Assembly (NCBI RefSeq): GCF_021271205.1
Contig: NZ_JAIWKS010000003.1
Coordinates: 248,001-312,000 of the forward strand
Origin: Pseudomonas uvaldensis
Lineage (GTDB): Bacteria > Pseudomonadota > Gammaproteobacteria > Pseudomonadales > Pseudomonadaceae
Reading direction: 5' to 3'
Length of the DNA stretch: 64,000 bases
Shown: positions 25,487-33,934 of the stretch, piece by piece
Layout of the letters: each line of letters starts with the position of its first letter
How positions within the stretch are numbered: the first letter of the stretch is position 1
The notes under the pieces: model-generated
Told to the model about the DNA's origin: nothing
Databases searched by the model: none
Seen by the model: only the letters and a program-made list of their open reading frames with translations
Translations under genes and position numbers: made by a program

Positions 25487-26389
25487 ATGAATCTCTCGCT
25501 GTACTTGCTTACCGTATTGATCTGGGGCACCACCTGGATCGCGTTGAAACTGCAGTTGGGCGTCGTTGCGATTCCCGTGTCGATCGTCTATCGCTTCGCT
25601 CTCGCGGCGCTGATCCTGTTTGCAATGCTTTTGCTCAGTCGGCGTCTGCAAGCGATGAGTCGGCGCGGCCATCTGATTTGCCTGGCCCAGGGCCTGTGTC
25701 TGTTCTGCATCAACTTCATGTGTTTCCTCACCGCCAGCCAATGGATCCCCAGTGGCCTGGTGGCCGTGGTGTTTTCGACCGCCACGCTGTGGAACGCCCT
25801 CAACGCCCGGATCTTCTTCGGCCAGCGGATCGCGCGAAATGTGCTGTTGGGCGGCGCCTTGGGGTTGTCGGGGTTGGGCATGCTGTTCTGGCCGGAACTG
25901 GCCGGCCATCATGCGAGCCCGCAGACGCTGCTGGGGTTGGCGTTGGCGCTGTTGGGGACCTTGTGTTTCTCGGCGGGCAACATGCTTTCGAGCCTGCAAC
26001 AGAAAGCCGGGCTCAAGCCGTTGACGACCAATGCCTGGGGCATGGCTTATGGCGCGACGATGCTGGCTGTGTGGTGCCTGTTCAACGGCATCCCTTTCGA
26101 CATGGAGTGGAACACCCGCTATATCGGCTCGCTGATGTACCTGGTGATTCCCGGCTCGGTGATCGGTTTCACCGCGTACCTGACGCTGGTGGGGCGCATG
26201 GGGCCGGAGCGGGCGGCGTATTGCACGGTGCTGTTTCCGGTGGTGGCCTTGAACGTCTCGGCGTTTGCCGAAGGTTACCAGTGGACGGCACCGGCACTGG
26301 TCGGGCTGGTGCTGGTGATGCTGGGCAACGTGCTGGTGTTCCGCAAACCCCGGCCAGTGACCGCGAAGGTTGCCTGGGGCGCACGCTGA
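25487..26389 (+). CDS. EamA/DMT-superfamily transporter
   Basis: The 300-residue inner-membrane protein has ten hydrophobic segments arranged as two EamA repeats (ILIWGTTWIALKLQLG at the start; VIPGSVIGFTAYLTLVGRMGPERAAY in the second repeat). This family exports amino acids, purines or drug-like metabolites. The substrate is unknown. It is divergent from an AraC-type regulator. A stem-loop lies past its stop. Confidence 0.88.
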   Translation: MNLSLYLLTVLIWGTTWIALKLQLGVVAIPVSIVYRFALAALILFAMLLLSRRLQAMSRRGHLICLAQGLCLFCINFMCFLTASQWIPSGLVAVVFSTATLWNALNARIFFGQRIARNVLLGGALGLSGLGMLFWPELAGHHASPQTLLGLALALLGTLCFSAGNMLSSLQQKAGLKPLTTNAWGMAYGATMLAVWCLFNGIPFDMEWNTRYIGSLMYLVIPGSVIGFTAYLTLVGRMGPERAAYCTVLFPVVALNVSAFAEGYQWTAPALVGLVLVMLGNVLVFRKPRPVTAKVAWGAR

Positions 26390-26400
26390 ATCGACAGCGA

Positions 26401-26428
26401 TGGCAGGCCCGCCAGACCGGGCCTGCCA
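26401..26428. terminator. hairpin between convergent genes
   Basis: The perfect 11-bp stem TGGCAGGCCCG/CGGGCCTGCCA lies between the EamA transporter stop and the stop of the convergent dehydrogenase. It has no T tract on either side, so termination may be only partial. Confidence 0.55.
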
Positions 26429-26434
26429 CGGGCG

Positions 26435-27409
26435 TCATTTCCAGACTTGAGGGTTGACCAGGTTCTGTGGCCGCTCGCCCATCAGCGCACTGCGCAGGTT
26501 ATCCACCGCGAGATTGGCCATGGCTTCACGCGTCTCGTGGGTGGCCGAGCCGATGTGGGGCAGGGTGACGGCGTTTTTCAACTGGAACAGCGGCGACTCG
26601 GCCAAAGGCTCTTTCTCGTAGACATCCAGCCCGGCGCCGCGGATGCGGTTGTTTTGCAAGGCTTCGATCAGCGCCGGTTCATCCACCACGGGGCCGCGGG
26701 AGATGTTGACGAGGATGGCGCTCGGCTTCATCAGCGACAGTTCGCGCTGGCCGATCAGATGACGGGTCTTCTCGCTCAAGGGCACCACGAGGCAGACAAA
26801 GTCCGCTTCGGCCAGTAACTGATCGAGTTCGCGAAATTGTGCGCCCAGCTGGTTTTCCAGTTCGGTCTTGCGGCTGTTGCCGCTGTACAGGATCGGCATG
26901 TTGAAGCCCAGGCGGCCACGCCGGGCGATGGCCGCGCCGATGTTGCCCATGCCGACGATGCCCAGCGTCTTGCCGTGCACGTCACTGCCGAACAGTTGCG
27001 GACCGACCGTGGCCTGCCATTGTCCGGCCTTGGTCCAGGCATCCAGCTCGGCGACGCGCCGGGCGCTGCTCATCAGTAAGGCAAAAGCCAGGTCGGCGGT
27101 GCTTTCGGTGAGCACGTCGGGAGTGTTGGTGAGCATGATGCCGCGTTCATTGAAATAGGCCAGGTCGTAGTTGTCATAGCCCACCGACACGCTGGACACC
27201 ACTTGCAGGTTCGCGGCGCTTTGCAGCTGCTCGCGTCCGAGCTTGCGCCCGACACCGATCAGGCCATGCGCGTGGGGCAGGGCCTCGTTGAACTGAGCGT
27301 TGATGTCGCCGTTCGCCGGGTTGGGCACGATCACGTCGAAATCCTGTTGCAGGCGCTCGACGGTCTGGGGCGTGATACGGCTGAAGGCAAGTACGGTTTT
27401 TTTCATCAT
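26435..27409 (-). CDS. ghrB: D-2-hydroxyacid dehydrogenase, glyoxylate/hydroxypyruvate/2-ketogluconate reductase type
   Basis: The 324-residue protein has the NAD(P)-binding motif GIVGMGNIGAAIARRG at about residue 150. Arg236-type and Glu residues occur in NISRGPVVDEPALIEAL, and the catalytic His is in LPHIGSATHETREAM. This set marks D-isomer 2-hydroxyacid dehydrogenases, and the overall sequence is closest to GhrB/TkrA. These reduce glyoxylate, hydroxypyruvate or 2-ketogluconate. It is stand-alone; no sugar-acid genes flank it. Two adjacent ATGs make the start ambiguous by one codon. Confidence 0.87.
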   Translation of the reverse strand: MMKKTVLAFSRITPQTVERLQQDFDVIVPNPANGDINAQFNEALPHAHGLIGVGRKLGREQLQSAANLQVVSSVSVGYDNYDLAYFNERGIMLTNTPDVLTESTADLAFALLMSSARRVAELDAWTKAGQWQATVGPQLFGSDVHGKTLGIVGMGNIGAAIARRGRLGFNMPILYSGNSRKTELENQLGAQFRELDQLLAEADFVCLVVPLSEKTRHLIGQRELSLMKPSAILVNISRGPVVDEPALIEALQNNRIRGAGLDVYEKEPLAESPLFQLKNAVTLPHIGSATHETREAMANLAVDNLRSALMGERPQNLVNPQVWK

Positions 27410-27515
27410 GCAAGGCTCGTCTGGCAGAGAATACCAAGCACGCTAACATTCTTGGCGAGGGTTAGGCGAGAGGCAGTATCGATTGGGCGCAGTCAGGCAC
27501 CCGCTCCCACAGGCG

Positions 27516-28265
27516 TTACGCTGCCCGCAATGAAATAAACGTATAGTCCAGCGGCGTGCCCGTCACGACCTGCGCCCCACAGGCTATGACCTGACCGGCT
27601 ATGTCCTCACCGGACAGGTGGAATTGCCATTCACCGGCTTGCTGCTCCAGCGGCTGCAAACGCACCCGATCGATCGTCGCGGCAAAGGCAGTCATGTCTG
27701 GCAGATACGCGGTAAACCCATCGCCCTTCAACGCGGCGGTGTGGATGCCCAGCGCTGCGCAGATGCGCTCCTTGATCCGGATATCCTCGCGATCGGCCTG
27801 ACGCGAACGTTCGATCAGCCCGGCCAGTTCACGGTCCACAAGCTCGCCTCCCACGATCAACTGCGGTCCGGTCTCCCACGATTCTGACGGGCATTCCTTT
27901 ACGGCGATATTGAGCGGGATGTGCGGGTTGATCTCCATCGGATAGATACGACAGACCAACGGCCGGCGTTCATAGATCCGGCACAGGTTTTCTTCGTCAA
28001 GATTGCGGCAACGGCCGGCATTGTAGGCGGCGAAGGTGATCGCTACGAACGCTTCGGTGGTGCCGCTGCGGACCACCACCGAGCGACGTTGCGCATGTTC
28101 GTGCTGCGCCGCCGGCAGGCCGAGCCCATTGGACAGGAACGCTTCCACCAGGACGATAACCTGGCCTCCGTCGTGAGCCCACATCCTGGCCTCGTCGAGG
28201 GTGAGGGGAACATGGTGATCGCTGCAGCATTTGCCGCAGCCTACGCAGGAAAACCGTGTGTTCAT
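27516..28265 (-). CDS. YkgJ-family cysteine-cluster protein
   Basis: The 249-residue protein has the N-terminal Cys motif FSCVGCGKCCSDHHVPL and later CRNLDEENLCRIYERRPLVCRIYPME. These are the four-plus-Cys pattern of the YkgJ/Fe-S or zinc-cluster family (CxxCxxCC...CxxxxxRPxxCR). The function is unknown. I chose the ATG at 28265 because the Cys motif begins six residues in; the open frame to 28418 overlaps non-coding sequence. Confidence 0.85.
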   Translation of the reverse strand: MNTRFSCVGCGKCCSDHHVPLTLDEARMWAHDGGQVIVLVEAFLSNGLGLPAAQHEHAQRRSVVVRSGTTEAFVAITFAAYNAGRCRNLDEENLCRIYERRPLVCRIYPMEINPHIPLNIAVKECPSESWETGPQLIVGGELVDRELAGLIERSRQADREDIRIKERICAALGIHTAALKGDGFTAYLPDMTAFAATIDRVRLQPLEQQAGEWQFHLSGEDIAGQVIACGAQVVTGTPLDYTFISLRAA

Positions 28266-28350
28266 TGAGCGACCGATCGGGAATGAAAAGGGCGACAGAA
28301 AAACGCCGTGACGGGCCGGGCCGAAGCAAGTTGTGCGCCATACATTCCTG

Positions 28351-28376
28351 CGGGAGCCGAGCAGGCTCGGCTCCCG
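28351..28376. repeat. REP-type perfect palindrome
   Basis: CGGGAGCCGAGC-AG-GCTCGGCTCCCG has 12-bp perfect arms around a two-base loop. It sits between the stop of cheV and the start of the YkgJ gene. It resembles the core of Pseudomonas REP elements and could also limit read-through. Confidence 0.7.
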
Positions 28377-28398
28377 CCGTTTTGTGAAAGCCTGATTG

Positions 28399-29301
28399 TC
28401 AGTGGCCCTGCTCGGCAACCGCCTTGGCCGCGGTGATCAGGCACTTGGTCAGTTCCGGCGAAGAGAACTTGGTCAGCACGCCGTTGGCCCCGGCCAACCG
28501 GGCCTTCTCGGCATTCATGGCGCTGTCCAGGGAGGTGTGCAGCAGCACGTAGAGATGAGCGAAGTCCGGTGTCTCACGCAGGGTGCGAGTGAGGGCGTAA
28601 CCGTCCATTTCCGACATTTCGATATCGGAAACGATCAGGTTGATCTGCCCTGCTGTGCCTTGCAAATCCAGCAGACACTCGATGGCTTCCTTTGCGCTGC
28701 GGGCGGTGTGGCATTGCAGGCCCAGGTTACGCAGGGTGTGCACTGATTGTTGCAGCGCTACCTGACTGTCGTCGACCACCAGGATCCGCGCGTTACCCAG
28801 CACTTCGGCGTCTTCCATGCTCAGCTCGGTAGGCGCGGTTTCGATCTGCGCCGGGGCAATGCCGTGGATGACTTTTTCGATGTCCAGTACCTGTACCAGC
28901 GTGCCGTCCACCGAGGTCACGCCGGTGATGAACGCACGATTACCCCCGGAGCCATAAGGCGGCGGTTTGATGTCGGTGGTCAGGCAATGCACGATCTTGC
29001 TGACTGCCTGTACGTGCAGGCCCTGCTTGGACCGGCTGACATCGGTGACGATCAGGCACCCGCCATCCGGATCTTCCAGTGGCCGCTCGCCGATGGCTCG
29101 ACTCAGGTCAATCACTGACAGCGAAGTGCCACGCAAGGTCGCGATACCTTTTACGTGGGGGTGCGACTCCGGCAGTTTGGTCAGTGGCGGGCACGGGATG
29201 ATTTCACTGACCTTGAGCAGGTTGATTGCCATCAGCTTGCCGCTGCGCAAGGTAAACAGCAGAAGCGAAAGTGAATCTGCGCGGGCTTTGTTGGAAGACA
29301 T
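28399..29301 (-). CDS. cheV: chemotaxis coupling/response-regulator protein CheV
   Basis: The 300-residue protein joins an N-terminal CheW domain (LLLFTLRSGKLMAINLLKVSEII..., HPHVKGIATLRGTSLSVIDLSRAIG) to a C-terminal receiver domain. The receiver has RILVVDDSQVALQQ for the acidic pocket, Asp in NLIVSDIEMSEMDG as phosphoacceptor, and Lys in GVLTKFSSPEL. CheV links chemoreceptors to CheA and tunes adaptation. I chose the ATG at 29301 with AGAAGG upstream; the frame extends to 29445 without homology. It is one of several CheV paralogues usual in Pseudomonas and has no other chemotaxis genes nearby. Confidence 0.95.
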   Translation of the reverse strand: MSSNKARADSLSLLLFTLRSGKLMAINLLKVSEIIPCPPLTKLPESHPHVKGIATLRGTSLSVIDLSRAIGERPLEDPDGGCLIVTDVSRSKQGLHVQAVSKIVHCLTTDIKPPPYGSGGNRAFITGVTSVDGTLVQVLDIEKVIHGIAPAQIETAPTELSMEDAEVLGNARILVVDDSQVALQQSVHTLRNLGLQCHTARSAKEAIECLLDLQGTAGQINLIVSDIEMSEMDGYALTRTLRETPDFAHLYVLLHTSLDSAMNAEKARLAGANGVLTKFSSPELTKCLITAAKAVAEQGH

Positions 29302-29463
29302 AAAAACCTTCTGTGTAAAAAGGTGGGGCGAGCATGAAGTTCGCCAGAACAGCTGGTGATATTGGGTTATCGACTTGTCAGGGGCAGGCTTTAGGATAAA
29401 AGCTGTCGACATCCGAATTCCTGCCAGCGGCCTGTGAATACACACCTGTGGCGGTTGAGGGGG

Positions 29464-31017
29464 CTATTTGAGCCCCAACCGCCGGGCCATCCGACCCAGG
29501 TTCGCCCGGTCCAGGCCCAGTTCCCGGGCGGCACTGGCCCAGTTGTGTTGATGGCGCTCCAGGCTGGCGCCGATCATTTTGCGCTGGAAGTCATCCACGG
29601 CTTCGCGCAAGTCGCCTGCCACAGGTCCCCCGTCCTGCGCAGGGGCGTTGGCAGGGGTAGGGTTCTGTGCAGTGACTTGGGGCAAGTCCAGATCCTGGGC
29701 ACCCAGGCTGAGGATCTTCGGTCGCGCCGGGCATCGGCCTAAGGCTTTCAAGGCGCTGCGGCCGATCAGGTGTTCCAGTTCGCGCACGTTGCCCGGCCAG
29801 TCGTAGGCCAGCAGTGCGACCTGGGCGTCGCTGCTCAGGCGCAGGCTGCCCAGGCCCATGCGCGAGCGGTTCTGTTCCAGGAAAAAGCCGCTGAGCAGTA
29901 GCACGTCCCGCCCGCGATCCCGCAAGGCCGGTACCTGCAGGGGATAGACGCTCAAGCGATGATAGAAGTCGGCCCGATAGCGACCGTTTCGCACCTCCTC
30001 GGCAAGGTCACGGTTGGTGGCGGCGATCAGGCGCACATCGACCCGGTGTTCCTTGTCCGAGCCCAGGCGCTGCAACTGGCCGCTTTGCAGAACCCTGAGC
30101 AATTTGGCCTGGACGGTGAGGGACAGCTCGCCCACTTCATCGAGGAACAAGGTGCCGCCATCGGCCAGCTCGAATTTGCCGCGCCGGTCGCTGGTGGCCC
30201 CGGTGAACGCGCCGCGCACATGGCCGAAGAGTTCGCTTTCCACCAATGTGTCCGGCAGGGCGGCGCAGTTGAGGCTGATCATCGGCTGCTCGGCGCGCTT
30301 CGAGGCGGCATGGATGGCCTGGGCGACCAGTTCCTTGCCGACGCCGGTTTCGCCGGTGATCAACACCGTCAGGTCGCTGCCGGCCACCAGGTTGATTTCT
30401 TCCATCAGGCGCCTATGGGCTTTGCTTTGGCCAACCATGTCCCGGTGTTGCTGGCCGCTGGCCTGGCGATAAACCTCGGCGCGGCGGTGTTCGTCTTCGG
30501 CTTTCAAGGCCAGGCGCTCGATGCGTTCGGCCGCGCTGACCGTGGCTGCGGCGAGGCTGGCGAAGGCCTGCAAGGCGCTCAGGTCGATCGGCTCGAAGCG
30601 GCCTGGATCCAGGGAGTCGAGGGTCAGCAGGCCCCAGGGGCGCTCGTCGACGAACAACGGACAACCCATGCAATCGTGGACTTCCAGATGATCGTCGAGG
30701 CCTTCCACCAGCCCGTCGTACGGATCGGGCAGATCGCTGTCGGTGGCGAAACGGGTGGGGTTCGGGTTGGCCAGCAGCGCCTCGAAGCGCGGGTGCTCGC
30801 TGACCCGGAAGCGTCGGCCCAAGGTGTCGGTGCTCAAGCCGTCCACCGCCAGGGGCACCAGGCAGTCTCCGTCCAGGCGCAGCAGTGCGGCGGCGTCGCA
30901 GGGCAACAAGGCGCGCAGGGCCCCCAGTAGGCGGCGATAGCGCTCGCCTTCAGGCAGTTCCCGGGACAGGTCCGCCACCAGGGGCAACAAGGCTGTAAGC
31001 AGGGAGGTTGCGGTCAT
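29464..31017 (-). CDS. norR: nitric-oxide-responsive sigma-54 activator NorR/FhpR
   Basis: The 517-residue protein has three domains. An N-terminal GAF domain (residues 1-180) senses NO through a non-haem iron. A central AAA+ domain carries Walker A GETGVGKE, the sigma-54 loop GAFTGA and Walker B GGTLFLDEVG. A C-terminal Fis-type helix (HNWASAARELGLDRANLGRMARRLGLK) binds DNA. It is divergent from hmp, and GT-N7-AC sites lie in the shared region. This is the known NorR/FhpR-hmp pairing of Pseudomonas. Confidence 0.94.
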   Translation of the reverse strand: MTATSLLTALLPLVADLSRELPEGERYRRLLGALRALLPCDAAALLRLDGDCLVPLAVDGLSTDTLGRRFRVSEHPRFEALLANPNPTRFATDSDLPDPYDGLVEGLDDHLEVHDCMGCPLFVDERPWGLLTLDSLDPGRFEPIDLSALQAFASLAAATVSAAERIERLALKAEDEHRRAEVYRQASGQQHRDMVGQSKAHRRLMEEINLVAGSDLTVLITGETGVGKELVAQAIHAASKRAEQPMISLNCAALPDTLVESELFGHVRGAFTGATSDRRGKFELADGGTLFLDEVGELSLTVQAKLLRVLQSGQLQRLGSDKEHRVDVRLIAATNRDLAEEVRNGRYRADFYHRLSVYPLQVPALRDRGRDVLLLSGFFLEQNRSRMGLGSLRLSSDAQVALLAYDWPGNVRELEHLIGRSALKALGRCPARPKILSLGAQDLDLPQVTAQNPTPANAPAQDGGPVAGDLREAVDDFQRKMIGASLERHQHNWASAARELGLDRANLGRMARRLGLK

Positions 31018-31031
31018 AAAGACTCCATGTA

Positions 31032-31093
31032 GTCCGAAAGACTATATCGGCACTTGTGTCTTTATGACTACTTTTATTTTAAGTCATTGATAA
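31032..31093. promoter_or_regulatory. predicted NorR binding sites in the norR-hmp intergenic region
   Basis: Two perfect GTC-N5-GAC elements, matching the NorR core GT-N7-AC, occur at 31032-31042 (GTCCGAAAGAC) and 31058-31068 (GTCTTTATGAC). A third, half-degenerate copy is at 31083-31093 (GTCATTGATAA). Spacing is 26 and 25 bases, so they lie on similar faces of the helix. A weak sigma-54-like TGGCATGAAATCTGA follows at 31110. Confidence 0.75.
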
Positions 31094-31168
31094 ATAATGA
31101 AATTAATCATGGCATGAAATCTGATAGGACAAGGCAGTTGTTATCAAGTCCTTGCATGGAGTCACCTT

Positions 31169-32347
31169 ATGCTCAGCCAAGAAGAACGCGCCATCATTCG
31201 TTCCACCGTTCCATTACTGGAAAGCGGTGGTGAAGCGCTCATTACCCATTTCTACCGCATGATGCTGTCCGAATATCCCCAGGTGCGTCCGCTATTCAAC
31301 CAGGCTCACCAGGCCAGCGGCGACCAGCCCCGCGCCTTGGCCAATGGCGTATTGATGTATGCGCGACACATCGACCAGCTCGACCAGTTGGGCGACTTGG
31401 TGGCGAAAATCGTCAACAAGCACGTGGCCTTGCAGATCCTGCCAGAACATTACCCGATCGTCGGTGCCTGTCTGTTGCGAGCCATTGCCGAGGTGCTGGG
31501 CGAGGAAATCGCTACCCCCGAGGTGATTGCAGCGTGGGGCGCGGCCTATAACCAGCTGGCCGATATCCTGATCGGTGCCGAAGCCGGCATGTACGACCAG
31601 AAAGCCGCGGCACCGGGCGGCTGGCGTGGCGAGCGCGAGTTCATCCTGACCGCCAAGGTGCAGGAAAGCTTGGAGATCACCTCGTTCTACTTCGAACCGG
31701 CGGATAAAGGGCCGATCCTCGTAGCAGAGCCCGGCCAGTACATCGGCATGAAACTGCTGCTGGAAGGTGAGGAAGTACGGCGCAACTATTCCCTGTCGGC
31801 CTTGGCGGACAATGGTCAGTACCGGATCAGTGTCAAGCGCGAAGCGGGTGGGCGGGTGTCGAACCACTTGCATGACGATTTCCACATCGGCGACAGCATC
31901 CAGCTGTTCCCGCCGTCCGGAGATTTCTACCTGACTGACAGCGACAAGCCCCTGGTGCTGATCAGCGGCGGCGTCGGCATCACCCCGACCCTGGCGATGT
32001 TGCAGGCGGCACTGCAAACCGAGCGACCGGTGCATTTCATCCACTGCGCACGCAACGGCCGGGTGCATGCCTTCCGTGACTGGATCGACGACCTGGCCAA
32101 GCGGCACCCGCAGCTCAAGCGCTTCTATTGCTACGACGAAGACGACGGTTCCAGCCCGGCCGACAAGGTGGGGTTATTGAGCCAGGAGCAACTGGCCAAA
32201 TGGCTGCCGGAGCAGCGTGATGTGGACGCCTACTTCCTCGGGCCGAAGGGCTTCATGGCGGCGATAAAGCGCCACCTCAAGAACCTCGGCGTGCCAGATG
32301 AGCAGAGCCGCTACGAGTTCTTCGGGCCGGCGGCTGCGCTGGAATGA
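31169..32347 (+). CDS. hmp: flavohaemoprotein nitric oxide dioxygenase
   Basis: The 392-residue protein detoxifies NO to nitrate using O2 and NAD(P)H. The N-terminal globin domain contains the proximal His in LPEHYPIVGACLLRAI. It is followed by an FAD-binding domain (RRNYSLSALADNGQYRISVKRE) and an NAD-binding domain (LVLISGGVGITPTLAMLQ). Length is standard. The upstream GT-N7-AC array and the divergent norR gene point to NO-dependent sigma-54 activation. The gene is followed by a REP pair. Confidence 0.97.
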   Translation: MLSQEERAIIRSTVPLLESGGEALITHFYRMMLSEYPQVRPLFNQAHQASGDQPRALANGVLMYARHIDQLDQLGDLVAKIVNKHVALQILPEHYPIVGACLLRAIAEVLGEEIATPEVIAAWGAAYNQLADILIGAEAGMYDQKAAAPGGWRGEREFILTAKVQESLEITSFYFEPADKGPILVAEPGQYIGMKLLLEGEEVRRNYSLSALADNGQYRISVKREAGGRVSNHLHDDFHIGDSIQLFPPSGDFYLTDSDKPLVLISGGVGITPTLAMLQAALQTERPVHFIHCARNGRVHAFRDWIDDLAKRHPQLKRFYCYDEDDGSSPADKVGLLSQEQLAKWLPEQRDVDAYFLGPKGFMAAIKRHLKNLGVPDEQSRYEFFGPAAALE

Positions 32348-32380
32348 AAGCAGGCGGCTGACCCGGGAAACCGGGTCGCC

Positions 32381-32476
32381 GCTATCGCGAGCAGGCTCGC
32401 TCCCACATTTGATCTGCTGTGAACACAGATTTGGCGTTCACTCGGAACCTATGTGGGAGCGAGCCTGCTAGCGATT
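32381..32476. repeat. REP doublet (inverted pair)
   Basis: Two inverted copies of the Pseudomonas REP sequence (CGCGAGCAGGCTCGCTCCCACA at the left, TGTGGGAGCGAGCCTGC at the right) flank a 40-50-base middle. This is the common 'REPIN' arrangement, here between hmp and dsbB. Confidence 0.85.
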
Positions 32477-32631
32477 AATCCGCACTTAACCCACCTCCTG
32501 TTTATTCCCTCTCAAAGTTGACGCCAGCCGCTCGTTCACTGTCATGGTCAGCGTGTAGACTTCGGCCATCCGCCAGCGCGCCGAGTGTCTCTGGGCTGTG
32601 CGTCGATCCATGCCTACATAAGGGAAACGCA

Positions 32632-33141
32632 ATGAGTGAGGAAATGATCCGGTTGGGCCGTGAACGGCGCTACCTGGTGCTGTTGGGAGTGATCTGCCTG
32701 GCGCTGATCGGTGGCGCGTTGTACATGCAGGTGGCCCTCGGTGAAGCGCCGTGCCCGCTGTGCATCCTGCAGCGCTATGCGTTGTTGCTGATCGCGATCT
32801 TCGCCTTTATCGGCGCGGCCATGCGCACCCGTCGCAGCCTGACAATCCTTGAAGGCATCGTGGTGCTTTGTGCCCTGGCCGGTGCGGGAGTGGCGGGGCA
32901 TCACGTCTATACCCAGTTCTTTCCGGCGGTGAGCTGCGGAGTCGATGTGCTGCAGCCGATCGTCGACGACCTGCCGCTGGCCAAGATCTTCCCGCTGGGT
33001 TTCCAGGTCGACGGTTTCTGCTCCACGCCCTATCCGCCGATCCTAGGCTTGTCCCTGGCGCAATGGGCCCTGGTGGCCTTCGTGCTGATCGTGGTGCTGG
33101 TGCCGCTGTTGGTGTCGCGCAACCGCAAATCGCTTCGCTGA
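32632..33141 (+). CDS. dsbB: disulfide bond formation protein B
   Basis: The 169-residue inner-membrane protein reoxidises DsbA and passes electrons to ubiquinone. Four membrane helices are visible. The first periplasmic loop has the CPLC pair in APCPLCILQRYAL. The second has the other two cysteines (SCGVDVLQ and FCSTPYPPILGLSLAQWALV). I chose the ATG at 32632, 15 bases after AAGGG; the longer frame to 32518 is not homologous. It neighbours the bo3 oxidase operon, so both feed the quinone pool, but a terminator separates them. Confidence 0.95.
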   Translation: MSEEMIRLGRERRYLVLLGVICLALIGGALYMQVALGEAPCPLCILQRYALLLIAIFAFIGAAMRTRRSLTILEGIVVLCALAGAGVAGHHVYTQFFPAVSCGVDVLQPIVDDLPLAKIFPLGFQVDGFCSTPYPPILGLSLAQWALVAFVLIVVLVPLLVSRNRKSLR

Positions 33142-33153
33142 ATGCCTGACGGA

Positions 33154-33193
33154 AACGCCCCGGTTTTTCTTCCGAAGAGCCGGGGCGTTTTTC
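33154..33193 (+). terminator. intrinsic terminator after dsbB
   Basis: The stem AACGCCCCGG/CCGGGGCGTT is followed by TTTTTCG, 13 bases past the dsbB stop. Confidence 0.88.
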
Positions 33194-33934
33194 GTTTCAG
33201 TCGTCCAAGGCGATGGCCTTGATCCCGGACAAGAATGCTCTGCGACAATCTGCGACACGTTGTCACACATCCTGCCGATGACACGTCTTCCACGACGCCA
33301 ATAGTCGCGTTGTCCTGTAACAAAAAAAGGCCTCGAGTGCCCCGCTTTCGCCACCGCCTTCCCGCGCAGGGCAGGCATTTTTAACAATATCGCGCCATGG
33401 GGCAAAGCCCCCGAAAACTGGGCGCTTGCGTGGCCTGAAAAGTCTGTGAATCCCTTGTGGCCTGTCTAAATCGGGCTTAGTAGACCTACGTTTTTTGGGG
33501 TTCTTGTTGAGAACTGTTTTCGATAACATGGGCGTCTGTTGCAGAATCCGCCATAGATTGTTGCCGGTTCGGATAAAAATTATTTCGGGATGAGACATGG
33601 TCTACAGCGCTCCAGCTCACTACAATCGCCCGCACCGAATATCCGACCCGGCTCAGGCTTGAGCGCGAGAGGTGGTCGAAGGGCGTCCCGCCCCATGCGA
33701 TCCCAGGTGTCGGTGCCTTCCAACTACCCGCACCAAATGGAATTGGGCTGTAACAAGGCCTTTTACCGACGAATTCGAATAAGAACTCACTGCTGGCCCA
33801 GGATGTGTCGAACAGCGTCTGACGCTCGACGGACAGCCCTTATTCAAATCCAAGAAAATGCCAACCCTTGGCAGGGTGAAGTGTTGGCGATCAAAACCCA
33901 ACTGCATTGCGCAAGCTGCTTTAGAGGTCGTGAG
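33194..33934. other. long non-coding region upstream of cyoA
   Basis: About 740 bases without a supportable gene. Open frames here show no family resemblance. A weak ANR-like TTGAT-N4-GACAA occurs at 33219-33232, too far from cyoA to be convincing. AT-rich tracts at 33478-33500 and 33568-33590 are possible promoter regions. The last 300 bases would form a long untranslated leader. Confidence 0.5.

Noticed and set aside
31110..31125. Sigma-54 promoter upstream of hmp (TGGCATGAAATCTGA)
   Set aside because: The -24 GG fits, but the -12 position has GA instead of GC, so I did not list it as a separate feature.
33219..33232. ANR/FNR-like box TTGAT-N4-GACAA upstream of cyo
   Set aside because: Two mismatches in the second half and about 700 bases from cyoA; could be chance.
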